NCBI GenBank assembly: GCA_002633005.1
Contig: NMRA01000226.1
Coordinates: 591,059 to 655,058, forward strand
Direction of reading: 5' to 3'
Length of the DNA stretch: 64,000 nt
DNA from: Phoronis australis
Lineage: Eukaryota > Phoronida > Phoronidae
The first letter of the stretch is position 1; each line of letters begins with the position of its first letter. The notes under the pieces were generated by a model, which worked only from the letters and a program-made list of their open reading frames with translations, ran no database searches and was not told the origin of the DNA. Of this stretch, positions 39,901-49,695 are shown one piece after another. The position numbers and the translations under genes were made by a program.

Positions 39901-42900
39901 AAAAGCAACATAGCAGCTGATCACGTTTCGACTGGATACCAGTGACCTCTAGCACGAGCCAGTAATTCAACTTTTGTTTAAAAGGCATCATTCTAATCAC
40001 ATACGCAAGAAAAAGATTTGATCACAGTTCGCTCTACCACCGGCTGAGAAAAAGTAGTATCTCCCCGTACAGCTAGGTAGCAATCAAAATTCTTCAGTTT
40101 AAACAGTCATTAAACCATTACCTTCCATCAAAAACCAAAATTTGGTTTAGGTCATTAATCATTCAAATAAACTGAGTCCATACTAATATTTGAAATGATA
40201 TCCAGGTTCGAGGCAAACTCGGGTGTGACTTGTCACAGTTAGTTTCAGTCACAAGGGTGGTGTTGTCCTCAGGGCAATTCCAGAACCTTTATCGCAACCG
40301 ATTTCGATTTAAACAAACTATACAAATCAGATGAAGTTGATTTGGAAGAGCGAATATGCTTGCGAAAAATTTTGGTATTTTTAATACCAGAACTTGGTTT
40401 GCCGCAGCTTTAACACATATGCTGGAAAAAGGAATGCAAAGGAAATTATATTCTGTTGTTGCCATGACGCATTTCAACACGTTTAACTGGTTAAAAAGAA
40501 GAAAATCGAAGTAGGTCTTTTACTTTCATAATGTTCCTTGTTGTGATAGGAACCTCCTATTTCTATAACCAACACCATTTTCAAATTCGCAATTTTAGGG
40601 TTGGCAAACCTTAATAAGGTCTGAAGCATTGTTTTGAGTTGCTGAAGCATTCGATTTTCTTGTAACAACAGAAATAGAATCCCATCATCTTTAAGTGTTT
40701 ACATCCTCCTAAATACGCTAAGGTTTAGCACGAAATAAACGACAAATGGCATTTCACCATCATTTACACTATACAAGTGCAGTTGTATTCATGAAGACTT
40801 GTAAATGTGGAAACAAAAGTCCCGTTAAGACATCAACTTTTGGCCTGGCGATACTGACACGGAGAAAATTGATCAGTGTCAAGCGGCCGTTAACACACAC
40901 ATTTCACCAACTGTGTTAAGACAGAAGTTGTAGGCTGGAGAGTGGAACGCTCATGCGCAGGTTTACAAATGGCGGGAGTTGCAGAAACAGCGAACCAGTA
41001 TATTGGTAATTGCACAAGCACAGTAGAGATGATCCTCTCCGCCTTGCCCGTTTCGTGTTTAGACAGATCATTGACACGGGGCAAGATGATCAAGAGCAAA
41101 TTGCTCTACCTCACAAATGGGTGGCAAAAGTTGACACCGCGGTGTCAATTTGCTCCTTGTCAGTCCCATTTACACACATACTTGTGATGGAACATCTCGT
41201 TCCGTGTCAGCTGATCCCTGTCAACTTTTATAGTCTAAACGGCACTAAAAAACTGCAAATACAGAGGTGACCTCTGCACTAATGACGTACAATGCAGGAT
41301 CACATAGCCCACATCATGCAGTGTTATTCCACAAATCCACGTCACGATACTAACTGGATACGGTTGAATAATTTATAGCGGTCCGACACAAAACTCGTTC
41401 TTAAAGACACTTGGCAATTTTCAACCTACTTCATATTCACATCATCACTTTATGTTGTGTTTCTAACTAATTTGATGAACCGATCACAGAGATACGGAAT
41501 TAGCATGCAAATTTCACTTTAAGGAATATTACCAGATCAATTTAGGAGAGCAAAAGGCCCAGTTAGACTTTCCTTAATTTTTAGCTAAACTGGGTCAAAT
41601 TCAGCTTTAACAGCTCAGTCAGTCAACAAATTTGAGCACCTGCTACAGTGTAGTGAACTTCTAAAAAATTGCAGAAAATTGGCAATTTTAGCATTATTTT
41701 ACTCCAAATTAAAGCGTAATTACTATTGTAAAACCGCTTCAATTTAGGACACAATAAGGTAGAAAAGTGCAATTTCATTTTCTCATTGATTAATACTGTT
41801 GCACCAAATAACTGATTTATAATTTCAAACACCGACAATATTTTGAAATGTGAGGATTCACAAGAACGATAGAAGACCTTGAAAAATGAAAGAAGGGCAA
41901 TATTCAAAATAATTTATCTCCCAAATTGGTGAGAATTTACCATAACATAAACAATACATCATGGAGTAAAACTACATGTCTTAATCGGATTCACTTCATG
42001 AAAAACAAATATTTGAGCTTAATAACGTTAAGGATGTAGACCTCGATTCATGTTCACCAAATAAAAGGAAGTACAAAATGTACCTCCCTAAAACAACATT
42101 GTAGATGGATAAAAAACCAGTGACTAGAACCGTCAATACACTGTTTTAGTCCAGTTTAGCCAGTCAACTGCAATCACCTCATGAGATTAGACCACTCGTA
42201 ATCCATGAAGTGCTCATTGGTAATTTTATTTCTGTGATTTTCATTTTTTGGGAAAATTATTTTTTAAAATGTTTACCAACAACTAATTCTAAGGCTACAA
42301 TGTACATAAGGAAAGTTTGAAAAGTGGTTATTTCAAGGCGCAGACTGCAGAAGAAGAGGCCCATCTTCAGCTCAGAGGTGGCTACAGAGGTTACTTGGGG
42401 AATTGGGAAATGTTTAAAATCCGGTCTGACAATGCGGCTGACCTTTTTACTTAAACTGCTCTAACATGGCATCAGCATTAACAAAACCATATTTAATTTT
42501 TTCCAAAAGTCTAACAAGCCTTCCAACCTGTGGTACACTCCAAACTAGTTGGTCGTGTAGCTAGGCCATGAAATAAAATGTATTACTCACTGCGTAAACT
42601 GCGTCCAGCCTCATCAGGTGTAGACCGTTCATCTCCTGCCTCCGACAGTGCATCAGAGTGGTGGTCTGACATTGATGATCCTGGGCTTGAGATCCGTTCT
42701 TCTTTAATGTGAAATGTGTCACTTTTAGCTACGGGTGCACCATCGTCCGTTTTCGCTCGTTTAGCAGGCGTAAATGCCGAGTGATAACCAGTGTTCTCTT
42801 CATGTGGCAATGGTCTGAAGGCTCCTGCCCCAGCATTGAGAAGTGCCAACGAAGGGTGTAGGAAGGGTGAGTGCACCTGCAGAGAAGGGGGGAAGGGGTC

Positions 42901-43155
42901 CCCTTGTCTGAACATGAACGAACTGCTAGTGAAAGGTACGTGAGGTCCATCCTTGTCCGGAGGGTAGCAGCCTGGTGAATGTAGGTGGGACCCCTCTCTG
43001 GCCCCTTCAGCTGTGGATGCCAGCACCATCAGAGCAGGCGATGTGAGAGGGTTCTGTAGGAATGAGTTGTCCATGATGGGGAATCTTGTGAATGGATGAC
43101 CAGGAGCCGGCTGTCCGACAAATGGCCTCGGAGGCCAAAGGTTTAATCTAAACAT
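12906..43155 (-). CDS. RNF220: RNF220, RING-type E3 ubiquitin ligase (10 exons seen; one or more lost at a gap)
   Basis: Exons in transcript order: 43155-42591, 32217-32097, 30193-30142, 29637-29557, 26942-26900, 16715-16597, 15217-15103, 14045-13893, [missing], 13703-13629, 12977-12906. All visible junctions keep frame. The protein follows RNF220: N-terminal LTSPALMVLASTAEG and FHSAFTPAKR-type motifs, two CPVC zinc-knuckle-like modules (HLACPVCGLTIR, HCPVCNERLFG), a WAGQTRIRASTMLEGG segment, an acidic stretch, and the C-terminal half of a RING (QCWHVHCEECW, KKLCPQC) ending GDLRKIYL. In vertebrates RNF220 ubiquitinates Sin3B and acts, often with ZC4H2, in Gli/Hedgehog and beta-catenin signalling and neural patterning. 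The coiled coil and the first RING Cys pair are missing at the N at 13892. The start could be 43155 or 43074. Confidence 0.95.
13629..13703 (-). CDS. RNF220: RNF220 RING core exon
   Basis: A 75-nt, phase-0 exon between TTGTTGCAG and GTATGG. It encodes ETYSTPLVSIQCWHVHCEE and then CWLRTL, which holds the third Cys, the His and the next two Cys ligands of the C3HC4 RING. The first CxxC should end the preceding exon, which is not in this assembly. Confidence 0.93.
13893..14045 (-). CDS. RNF220: RNF220 acidic exon, truncated at the N
   Basis: The exon starts after TTGTAG and completes a Gly codon from exon 15103-15217. It encodes GSGFATTSKMEDEDDVDLNV and then an acidic stretch with SEADVIPC and EEEAKER. 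Similarity to RNF220 stops at the N (13892). What follows in the same frame (TGHFMLL...) is unrelated. Either the contig breaks inside this exon, or the N hides the T of a GTAACG donor. Confidence 0.88.
15103..15217 (-). CDS. RNF220: RNF220 exon with EEYTWAGQTRIRAS
   Basis: A 115-nt exon between TTACAG and GTGAGA, phase 0 in, one base of a Gly codon out. It encodes an acidic lead (VDVEDLNESDQFEEY) and a WAGQTRIRASTMLEGGLK segment that is highly conserved in RNF220. Confidence 0.92.
16597..16715 (-). CDS. RNF220: RNF220 exon with second CPVC module
   Basis: A 119-nt exon between ATTGCAG and GTAAAT. It encodes a basic run (RSRARKRRSG) and then HCPVCNERLFG ... ELNSHVEQCLKR, a C2HC-type zinc-finger pattern (CxxC, H, C). 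The split first codon joins the exon at 26900. Confidence 0.93.
16826..16965 (+). repeat. Short dispersed repeat R6 (AAATCTCAYCARTTT motif)
   Basis: Two adjacent copies of AAAATCTCA-YCARTTTMGG followed by an A/T-rich tail. Related copies are at 5619-5655, 41732-41790, 62789-62850 and, in part, 23541-23590. Likely fragments of one element family. Confidence 0.5.
17817..17925 (+). repeat. Simple repeat (ATCT/ACATCT/ACATAT)n
   Basis: Low-complexity tract: ATATATCTATCTATAC, then repeated ACATCT, then repeated ACATAT. It creates a spurious tyrosine/isoleucine open frame. Confidence 0.85.
18390..18680 (+). repeat. Dispersed repeat family R5, copy 1
   Basis: Matches 52930-53175 in the same orientation. 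Shared landmarks are TTTTTTTGAAAAGCTGC, GCACGTAAAC or GCGCGTAAAC variants, ATGAGTAAAAAAA, TCTC-GGTGGA and GCRACTAAAA. Non-coding; looks like a SINE- or MITE-sized element. Confidence 0.75.
20317..20376 (+). repeat. Pair of palindromes about 45 bp apart
   Basis: GTGGATATCGAATATCTC and GAGGATATCGGATATCCTC are successive near-copies. The second has perfect 8-bp arms around CGG. Either could form a short hairpin. Confidence 0.6.
22137..22460 (-). repeat. Dispersed repeat family R1, copy 2 (reverse)
   Basis: The reverse complement matches 2125-2525 and 41265-41527, including TGCAGTG-TATTCCACAA, the GTGACC...CTAATGACRTAC block and ACCTACTTCATATTCA. Confidence 0.75.
25112..25629 (+). repeat. Minisatellite, 8 copies of 63-67 bp around a palindrome
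   Basis: Eight copies are centred at 25151, 25218, 25285, 25354, 25417, 25480, 25543 and 25606. The first three are spaced 67 bp and carry GTGAATACGGTATTCAC. The last five are spaced 63 bp and carry a shortened core around GAATATTC. The spacer reads TTAATTCATAGTAATATGCA. Copies are nearly identical, so the expansion is recent. Confidence 0.95.
26900..26942 (-). CDS. RNF220: RNF220 small exon (NYLRVRSNRTSRLA)
   Basis: A 43-nt exon between TTTACAG and GTAAGT. It encodes NYLRVRSNRTSRLA, matching the conserved FLRVRxNRxxRL segment between the two zinc modules. Flanking introns are 2.6 kb and 10.2 kb. Confidence 0.9.
29557..29637 (-). CDS. RNF220: RNF220 Ser-rich linker exon
   Basis: An 81-nt, phase-0 exon between CTCCAG and GTGAGG. 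It encodes VPCAPSTSRGSSSSPSQ and then VDTTIQTRYE, a low-complexity serine linker that ends in the conserved approach to the RVRSNR segment. Confidence 0.82.
30142..30193 (-). CDS. RNF220: RNF220 short linker exon
   Basis: A 52-nt exon between TTTTTTAG and GTAAAA. It completes an Arg codon from the previous exon and encodes GKRCSSRDGAVSAGKGK. It is accepted mainly because phases match on both sides and splice sites are good; linker sequences diverge quickly. Confidence 0.72.
32097..32217 (-). CDS. RNF220: RNF220 exon with first CPVC module
   Basis: A 121-nt exon between TTATAG and GTAAGC. It encodes KKSVPEGHLACPVCGLTIRK and then GELTSHLAQELDKLDKIT. The CPVC followed by H matches the first zinc module of RNF220. 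Its split first codon joins exon 1 (SLRK). Confidence 0.93.
32601..32660 (+). repeat. (GCAC/CA)n microsatellite
   Basis: Sixty bases of alternating purine and pyrimidine, broken once near 32622. It changes from GCAC units to CA units. On the minus strand it gives a spurious Cys/Val/Arg open frame. Confidence 0.95.
32740..33320 (+). repeat. Dispersed repeat family R2, copy 2, with internal 38-bp duplication
   Basis: Matches 6060-6600 and 46080-46610. A segment from 32911 (CAAAAATTAAGACTTTCACA...) is repeated directly at 32949, a 38-bp tandem duplication private to this copy. Confidence 0.7.
38341..38438 (+). repeat. Short tandem repeat, about four 22-bp units
   Basis: Units of the type CCAAAAATTACCCTCACCAGG are repeated with variation. 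The plus-strand open frame here (lysine/asparagine/glutamine-rich) is a product of the repeat, not a gene. Confidence 0.75.
41265..41527 (+). repeat. Dispersed repeat family R1, copy 3
   Basis: Matches 2125-2525 from the GAGGTGACC...CTAATGACGTAC block to AGATACGGAATTAGC-TGCAA. It lacks the 5' part seen in copies 1 and 2. Confidence 0.75.
42591..43155 (-). CDS. RNF220: RNF220 first coding exon
   Basis: This exon holds the N-terminal region up to a strong GTGAGTAA donor. The ATG at 43155 starts MFRLNLWPPR; a second in-frame ATG at 43074 (MDNSFLQNPLTSPALMVLAS) aligns with the vertebrate start region. A plausible acceptor (CATGTTTAG, exon from 43147) would favour 43074. Conserved features are HSAFTPAKRAK and a Ser/acidic C-terminal part (KEERISSPGSSMSDHHSD). 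Confidence 0.9.
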
Positions 43156-43652
43156 GATAATGAAGGGATTCACAACGCAGCAGTGCTTTCAAGTGACAGC
43201 CTTCAAAGCTGCCTGACAGTCAAAGTGACAGTGACAGTGCCTGATGCCCTGCTGAACACTCTGGCCAAGGCAATAAATCAGCTAGTACAACGACGAAAGC
43301 TTAGCAGCAATGCGGTGATCACTGAACAGCGTTGATAGTTTTTATAGCCGAACCAATGTATTCATATTTAAATTACCGTCAACACTTGGCAAGGGAAATC
43401 TATACGCGCACATGACCTATCGACTTCACCAATCACAAACTATGACTATGTAAACACAACGGGAGTAGTTTGCAGAGAAGGCGGTATATCCCACCGAATT
43501 AATAACTTTATTTCAAAATCAAATGACAAAATAAAACTTGCTCCGGTTTCTATAAACTTTCTATGATCTCTATGCGAAATATTAATATAATGACGTTGAA
43601 GATGGTTGAGATTGTTGACAGATTTCTTCACTAACATCGTTAATTTACTCAC

Positions 43653-43900
43653 CAGTGAATCAGGAGCACGAGCCTCGTTATCGCTTTGGAAAATACCTGC
43701 GATGCATTATGGGATAGATGAGGATTTCCCCTACAGCCGAGCGTGATTTCCGGCGTCAGCCGGCGACGGGTGTCGTTGACCCCGATCCTGCTACTAGACC
43801 GGCTTACGGTTCGCAATGAGCTGCCAGTGAGCAGATGGCGTGACTTCATGAGGACAAATGGTCTTGACGACTCAGGATCAAATCGTTTTCCCTGCATCCA
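43653..43900 (-). other. RNF220: Candidate RNF220 5' UTR exon and promoter area
   Basis: On the minus strand, a CpG-rich stretch ends in CACTG before a consensus GTGAGTAA donor (43652). Splicing to the acceptor at 43148/43149 would put the first useful ATG at 43074. The upstream boundary is a guess and no core promoter motif is clear. Confidence 0.4.
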
Positions 43901-43971
43901 CGGCAGAGTCTTTCACTGTTTTTCGTGGACTAGCTGATACGTACGGACCTGCATCACTGAGTCCGCAGTCA

Positions 43972-44113
43972 TGGGCGGCGCAGCACTGAATGAAGTGGGG
44001 GGGGGCTAAAGCCCCCTCAGCCCCCCTGTGGTGCACCGCTTATAGACCATGTGCGGCGTAGCACTGAACAAAATGTGGGGTGCTATAGCTATGGTGCGCC
44101 GCCCAATGCCCCA
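43972..44113. repeat. Possible small inverted-repeat element, CG-rich
   Basis: GGGCGGCGCA (43973-43982) and TGCGCCGCCC (44095-44104) are exact reverse complements. Inside, GCGGCG-AGCACTGAA occurs twice, about 77 bp apart. It may be a MITE relic. Confidence 0.4.
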
Positions 44114-46079
44114 ATGCAGTTGCTCTCACCCGTAAACACTCCACCCATTAATTGTACTTACTAGTACGACGGCATTGTTTCTGTACACTAAGGGTTGGGA
44201 TTTATCTAGACTGTAGTATTTACACATGTATCTATCTTTATTATGTTTTGTGAGGCTAGACTCTAGTGGTTATGTCCACTTTGACTTTTCGTTACACTTA
44301 TTAGGGGCCTATAATGTCGTTGTGGTGTTATTCTCCACCTTTAGCTTTTAAGGAACTTAAAAGTTCCATTTCCTTCATGTTCCTGTTAAGTTAATCTCGT
44401 AGAAATCGCCCAACTGGCTAATGTTAATCTGTTCTTCGAACGCCGTTTAATAAAGATTCTTGATTCTTGATTTTTGACAGATTTCCGAGCCTTTAGAAAA
44501 ATCCTAGGCAGGCCTGTTTAGCGCCTAATTCTCATGCTCAGCTGCCGGGTCCCGTTTTGCTGATCGCCGGACCACGCCAATGAATAAAGGGGGGCTCTCA
44601 TTTATTGATTTACAACCCTTCGTACACGAGAACACCATTTGACGATTTACTATCATTAAAATATGTCGTTATTTTTCTGTCTGGTTAATAAAATTTGACA
44701 AACTTTAAAAAATGCTCCGCGGCCGGGGGCGGCCGTCTGTCAGCATTAGAAAAATGCATCTTGGAATCGACTTCAGGATAAGGCTAAGCCTTCTCCAGGC
44801 AGCCGTAGCCAACATTTTCGCCCTTTGGTCGGCTCACAAAATTTTCAAATATCCCTTCAACGCCATCATTTTCATGATTCCGACCCCCGCCGAGTTGCTG
44901 AGAATTTTGCATATCTCTTCCAGTCGCCGTCAGCCATGATGGGCGCATCAGGACTTTGTTGCTTGAGAGAAAAACGATACACCCCGGTTGCTCATTTTCA
45001 TCAAGCGAAGTCACAATTCTTCGCAAGATCAATTTCTTAAAGGATCATCATGACTTCAGATTTGAAAACATCATGCGGTCAGCTAGGGACTTGCTATGAA
45101 CTCCCGAATTTCAATTGCCACTCAAAACTGTACCAATACAAGTAACAACAAAATTCTGGTGAATTGCAATTTTCGGTCGATTTTCATGATCGATACCTAC
45201 ATGAACAGGTAAATAAGAAATCCGCGAACCCACGTTATAAGACGTAACAATGAAACAAAACTAACCTGAAGCCTCTCGTGCGTGATATTCCAATATAAAA
45301 AATAGACACATTGTGAATTTGCAAAAAAATCACCGCCTTTTTTGCGTGTTCAATTTATTATCATAGCTTGAGGCCATATTCCTAAAGTACAGTTTACGGT
45401 AACTTTCACGAGAGAGGACACATGAGACTCAATCACTGAACAGAAACAATATACAGTGTTGTAGTTAATCATATAGGATCAGTTTCCAGCAATCCTTGCC
45501 TCCAAGCTGTAGCGTAGCCAACATATTTGACAACAACAATGGTAGATCACAACAATTCAACATTTTTTTAAATTTTTTTGTTTGCTGGGATAAGACCAAG
45601 CCCAGACAGAAGTATTGTTCTTAATTCGGAATACAAAATTGCAAACGCAGACGATTGTCGGTTGCAGACGCAGACAATTGTCGTCACAGAAGTGACACAG
45701 TCGAAACAGTACATCAAGTATGGCCACAGTTTACGGTAAAGGCACTTTAGTCTTGCCATCGAGCTAATAAAAATACGTGGTAATGGTAGAGACAAATACA
45801 TTTTTATGCAGAAATCAGACCTCATAAAACGATAAACTTTGAGTTGCCCTGTATATTTGTGTGCCACTCTTATAGATCACAAGCAAGTATTGTTTCTTTT
45901 AAGTGAGTAATAAAACTTTCCTCAGAGCCCACATCTTGATGAAGGTGACCGAAGTAGGCCTACGCGTTGTAGTCGATTTTCGTAGATACACGTGCAAATC
46001 AGAATGCAATGAACCCTAACCGGTGACAATAAAGCAACTTTGACATACTGAGCCCTCACGAACATCATAGCCAAATTTA

Positions 46080-46610
46080 ACAAACCACAGCCGTAGGAGG
46101 TGATGTAGGGTCCTCGAAATATGGCCAAATTCGGCAAAACTTGGGACATCATATCTCAAGAATGGCTGATGAGATTTATGAGAACTTTTCAGACACCACA
46201 CTTAATGCATTGTTCGCTAAACCGCTATTAAGAATTGTTCTTAAAATTTTCTGCTTTCGCATGAGGAGCTATCAAAAATAGGACTTTTGGGGGAAAAAAG
46301 TTCAAAAGTGGCATGAAACGAAACCGAAATGATAATTTAGAAAACTGTTACAGAGTTTTTGACATTTCATCTCCTACATGAATATCTAACAAAACTCGAT
46401 CATGTTATTGATACCATTATTGGGCTACGGATGTCGTTTTATTTTCTGTTAAATTTTACTATAAAAACATGGTCGCATGATCAAATTAATGGCAGATTGG
46501 TATAAAATCAAAAACCAAACTCAATAGGTTTTTATTGAGTTAAAACAAATAGTATAGTAGAGATTTGGCTAAATACACCCTCAAGCCCATATGGTTCTAC
46601 ATAACCTGAA
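46080..46610 (+). repeat. Dispersed repeat family R2, copy 3
   Basis: Matches 6060-6600 and 32740-33320. Landmarks are CGCATGAGGAGCTATC, AATTTAGAAAACTGTTACAG, AAATTTTACTATAAAAACA, GGTCGCATGATC and GGTTCTACATAACC. A short minus-strand frame at its start has no known domain. Confidence 0.7.
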
Positions 46611-49148
46611 GCGCATGCGTGGAACCCTATAGATTGGCATGGGCTTAAGGCCAAGCAATCGAAAACAGAAAGACACAACTATTCCCGTGGATGAGAGAAA
46701 ATTAAAGAAAACATCTGTCAGCTACAAGTGCTGGGTTTATCCTATAGGAACGCTGATTAGGACATTTTATTAGAGAGGTGTAGTCCTTTGCAGCATAGAT
46801 CGTCTACCATGGGCGGCGAACCATAAGGGACCGGGGAGGCCATGGACGCCACTTTTTCATTGCTGTGGTGCCCATGAGTCTAAACGCACTTGAAAACGTG
46901 CTCGCAATCATATGTTCTTCGAAAAAAGTCAGAGAAAACGTGTTACATTATGCACGGATATTCCAGATCAAATCGTTTAATATTTTTAAATTCAATAATA
47001 CATTGCACTTCTCCATGGACCCACCACGAATAATGGAGACATCTGTCGCTCTCTTGAAACTGATCACTTGTTACAAATTGGGGGCGTGGTAATTGTGAGA
47101 CCTTGATGATGGCATCAATTGCGGCTCATTTCCTGTTTTTGAAATTATGTGTCTTTATAATCATTACATATTTTAGGGCGCCAGCCCTCGGAGGCCGGGT
47201 GCCCTTGACAATATCCATGGAGATTGTTTTTCTGGTTTTTATTTAATCCACATTTCTAGAGGAGTCGCTGATGTTTATGTATTTACGAAAATCGTCTGCT
47301 TCGTAGACTAGTCTTAACAACTAGAAAGCTCATCTTTTAAGAAACTGATGATTCTTCAGTGCACTTAGGAACATTTCTATCACCCGATCCCAAACAGCAA
47401 ATGCACGAGTTGATTTTTACCAATCTAAAATAACCCTCTCAGAAATTGGTGTTTCAGCGAATGTTGGCTTAGTTTGTCGAAATTTGATCAGTTCTATCAG
47501 TTCTATATCATTCGTCCCCCGAGGCGAGGGGGGGGGGGGGGGGNGGTGATGCAGCCACCAGAAAGTTGGGCACCCACTCTTCTTTCCACAAAGGACTCTG
47601 AAACAGTGAGATACTGTCACCCCTTTGGCAGGGTACCAAGGACCCTGGAACTTCACCCCTTAAAAAGTGTATCGTTATTTATAAGCATGGCTCTAATAAA
47701 AGTGAATTTTCCCCGAACTGGACACTAATAAAAATCTACTCAGTCCCGAGGATATGCTACTTCTCTCAGTGTTCACCCGGATCTTGCCGGATTTTATTAC
47801 GTTCTTCCCACACCTGAAAGGGGGGAGGGATCGCTATAAATATGTTGGATGTATCATTTGGGAAACGGGAATTAATGGGCGGTAGCTGTTGCTATCATTA
47901 GGGCTCCTATCCATCATGGTAAGGACCATTAATATGACGATACATGGTATAAACGAAAACGAAACAGCAATGTTTCTGATATCCCTTGACAGTTCTGATT
48001 CTTTCTAAAGGTTGTCTTATTGAAGTTGAAATCTGAATATTTTTTTCTGGAATGCTGAAATACCCATGTACATCAAGTTAACACGGGTTAACGAAGTACG
48101 GTAAAGAGTCTGTTTTCAAGTGCGTGCACACGACTCTTGATGCAACTTCTATAACCGGGCGTCCGGCCTAACCAAAGTGACTCGACTTGGGCCCCCATAG
48201 GATAAATACAAAACTGGTATTAGTCGACACGTTTTCTTTTTAATCTTGATCCATCTCAGAGAGTCTCTGAATACATGTTTCACTGCGTCTTCATCCTACG
48301 AGTTGTGCCTGAACCTGGCATCAATTGTCCAACGCCCACTATATAACCTTGTAGTCTATTTTGGTTGCCACTAAGGCCTTGCTTCTGACACGGGGGGGGG
48401 GGGCACTCGTAACGTTATCGAGATTTTAGTCGAGATTTCGCGCCATCCGTACCTAACTTAGCAACACCAAAATGGTTTTAGGCGACTTTTTGTACTCCAG
48501 TACCCGTCCAAACCCACAAAATATGACTTAACAGTACATGTAGGTGTTCCAGTGAAATTTTTATCGAACAACTGTTTTTGTTTTTTCGTCGAAAAATTGC
48601 CTTCAGTTAATCGCTAAGTGACTCCAACCATTTCAGTTTGGAGCTGCGTTGAATGAAAAGAGTACCTCGGAGGCGTTCACGCTCAATCAACCCAACTAGA
48701 AATTAGAGTAAATTTCAAGGCGATAAGAGGCCGAAAGATGGCCAATTAAGGCGTGTTTAACGCTATTGGCCGCGCAAAATATAGCGCATCGTCTTTGACG
48801 GGGATGCCAACACAGGGATGTAAATGATAAAACTTAATTAAAATGATTGATAAACGCAATGTTTACCAACCAGTAGCCATTATAAGCACCGATAACAAGA
48901 GATGCAATTCTTAATAATAACAACAGGTGTAGCGAGTAAAGGTGCAAAAGAGTGACCACTCCATTGTTAAAAGTACTTCGTCAAGGTAAGCTTTTCAATA
49001 GCTCCACAATCCAGAAGATGCAAGTTATTGTTTACATATGCATAGAACGTTACAAAAATTAAAGGAAGAAGGTAGTCATTGTCGGGGGTTCGGCCAAGAA
49101 ATTTCGCCTGGGTACCCAACAACGTTTCCACTCAAGGTTTCTCACAAA

Positions 49149-49544
49149 GTCTCCCTCCCTACTGCACCGAAATCGTCACCCCGGGACTTGCAGGTCTTCA
49201 ACTATCACCAGCAAATTAACTTTTTTATTTTGAGAACAATTTAAAGTCCTCTACCACATAATACAACTGTTTATTCAACAGACAATTTATTATTGGGTCA
49301 CTCCTAATTAAGTCTGCAGGGAGGTGAAATTACTGAGGGGCACTGAAGCTATCTAAACCGCAATTGTTGAAATTCCAAAGGCATAGCATAATACAGACCA
49401 AAAGGACAGTAAGTTTCTGCGCGCGGCCGAGACGCTCGTTCCTCTGGACACAGTTTTCTAGGCCCTACAACCCCGTGTAAGTTTTACCCTTGCATAATCA
49501 AACACAAAGTGTAGCATCCCAGCGGAAATGGACACGTGATGTCA
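49149..49544 (+). repeat. 396-bp direct duplication, copy 1 (ends at an N)
   Basis: Base for base as far as I can read, this equals 49696-50091 at a constant offset of 547. The copy stops exactly at the N at 49545. It includes a CpG-rich stretch (GCGCGCGGCCGAGACGCTCG) and a GTGTAAGT donor-like site. Confidence 0.9.
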
Positions 49545-49656
49545 NTTATCTATGTTATGTGCTATCGGCAAATGTGATTGATTCATAAATAAGACCCTCA
49601 CGCTGTGTTTTCTGCGAATCCCATGTATTCTGAACGGGGTTAACTGAGTGATTTTC

Positions 49657-49667
49657 GCGCATGCGCA
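49657..49667 (+). promoter_or_regulatory. NRF1-type palindrome
   Basis: GCGCATGCGCA is a near-perfect NRF1 recognition palindrome, common in promoters of housekeeping and ciliary genes. It lies about 1.3 kb upstream of the Tctex1-gene ATG, just before the second copy of the duplicated CpG-rich DNA. Confidence 0.45.
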
Positions 49668-49695
49668 ATTCACGGTTTCAATATTGCTGGTAATG

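Larger units (their letters stand above)
32218..42590 (-). other. RNF220: RNF220 intron, 10.4 kb
   Basis: AT-rich first coding intron. It contains the (GCAC/CA)n tract (32601-32660), repeat copies R2 (32740-33320) and R1 (41265-41527), a short tandem repeat at 38341-38438, and a CpG-richer antisense promoter-like stretch at 40945-41010. I see nothing else I can support as a gene. Confidence 0.7.
43901..49148. other. Intergenic region right of RNF220
   Basis: No gene recognised. It contains the inverted-repeat candidate at 43972-44113, repeat R2 copy 3 (46080-46610), poly-G tracts at 47529-47543 (with an N at 47544) and 48391-48402, and a CpG-richer patch at 44700-45040 with overlapping open frames on both strands but no family match. 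Confidence 0.6.

Noticed and set aside
44712-45040. Overlapping open frames on both strands in a CpG-richer patch
   Set aside because: No start context, domain or splice evidence. It could be a promoter or an old element, but I cannot support either.
46016-46201. Minus-strand frame at the edge of an R2 copy
   Set aside because: Looked faintly protein-like, but it is short, has no known transposon or polymerase motif and is not preserved in the other R2 copies.
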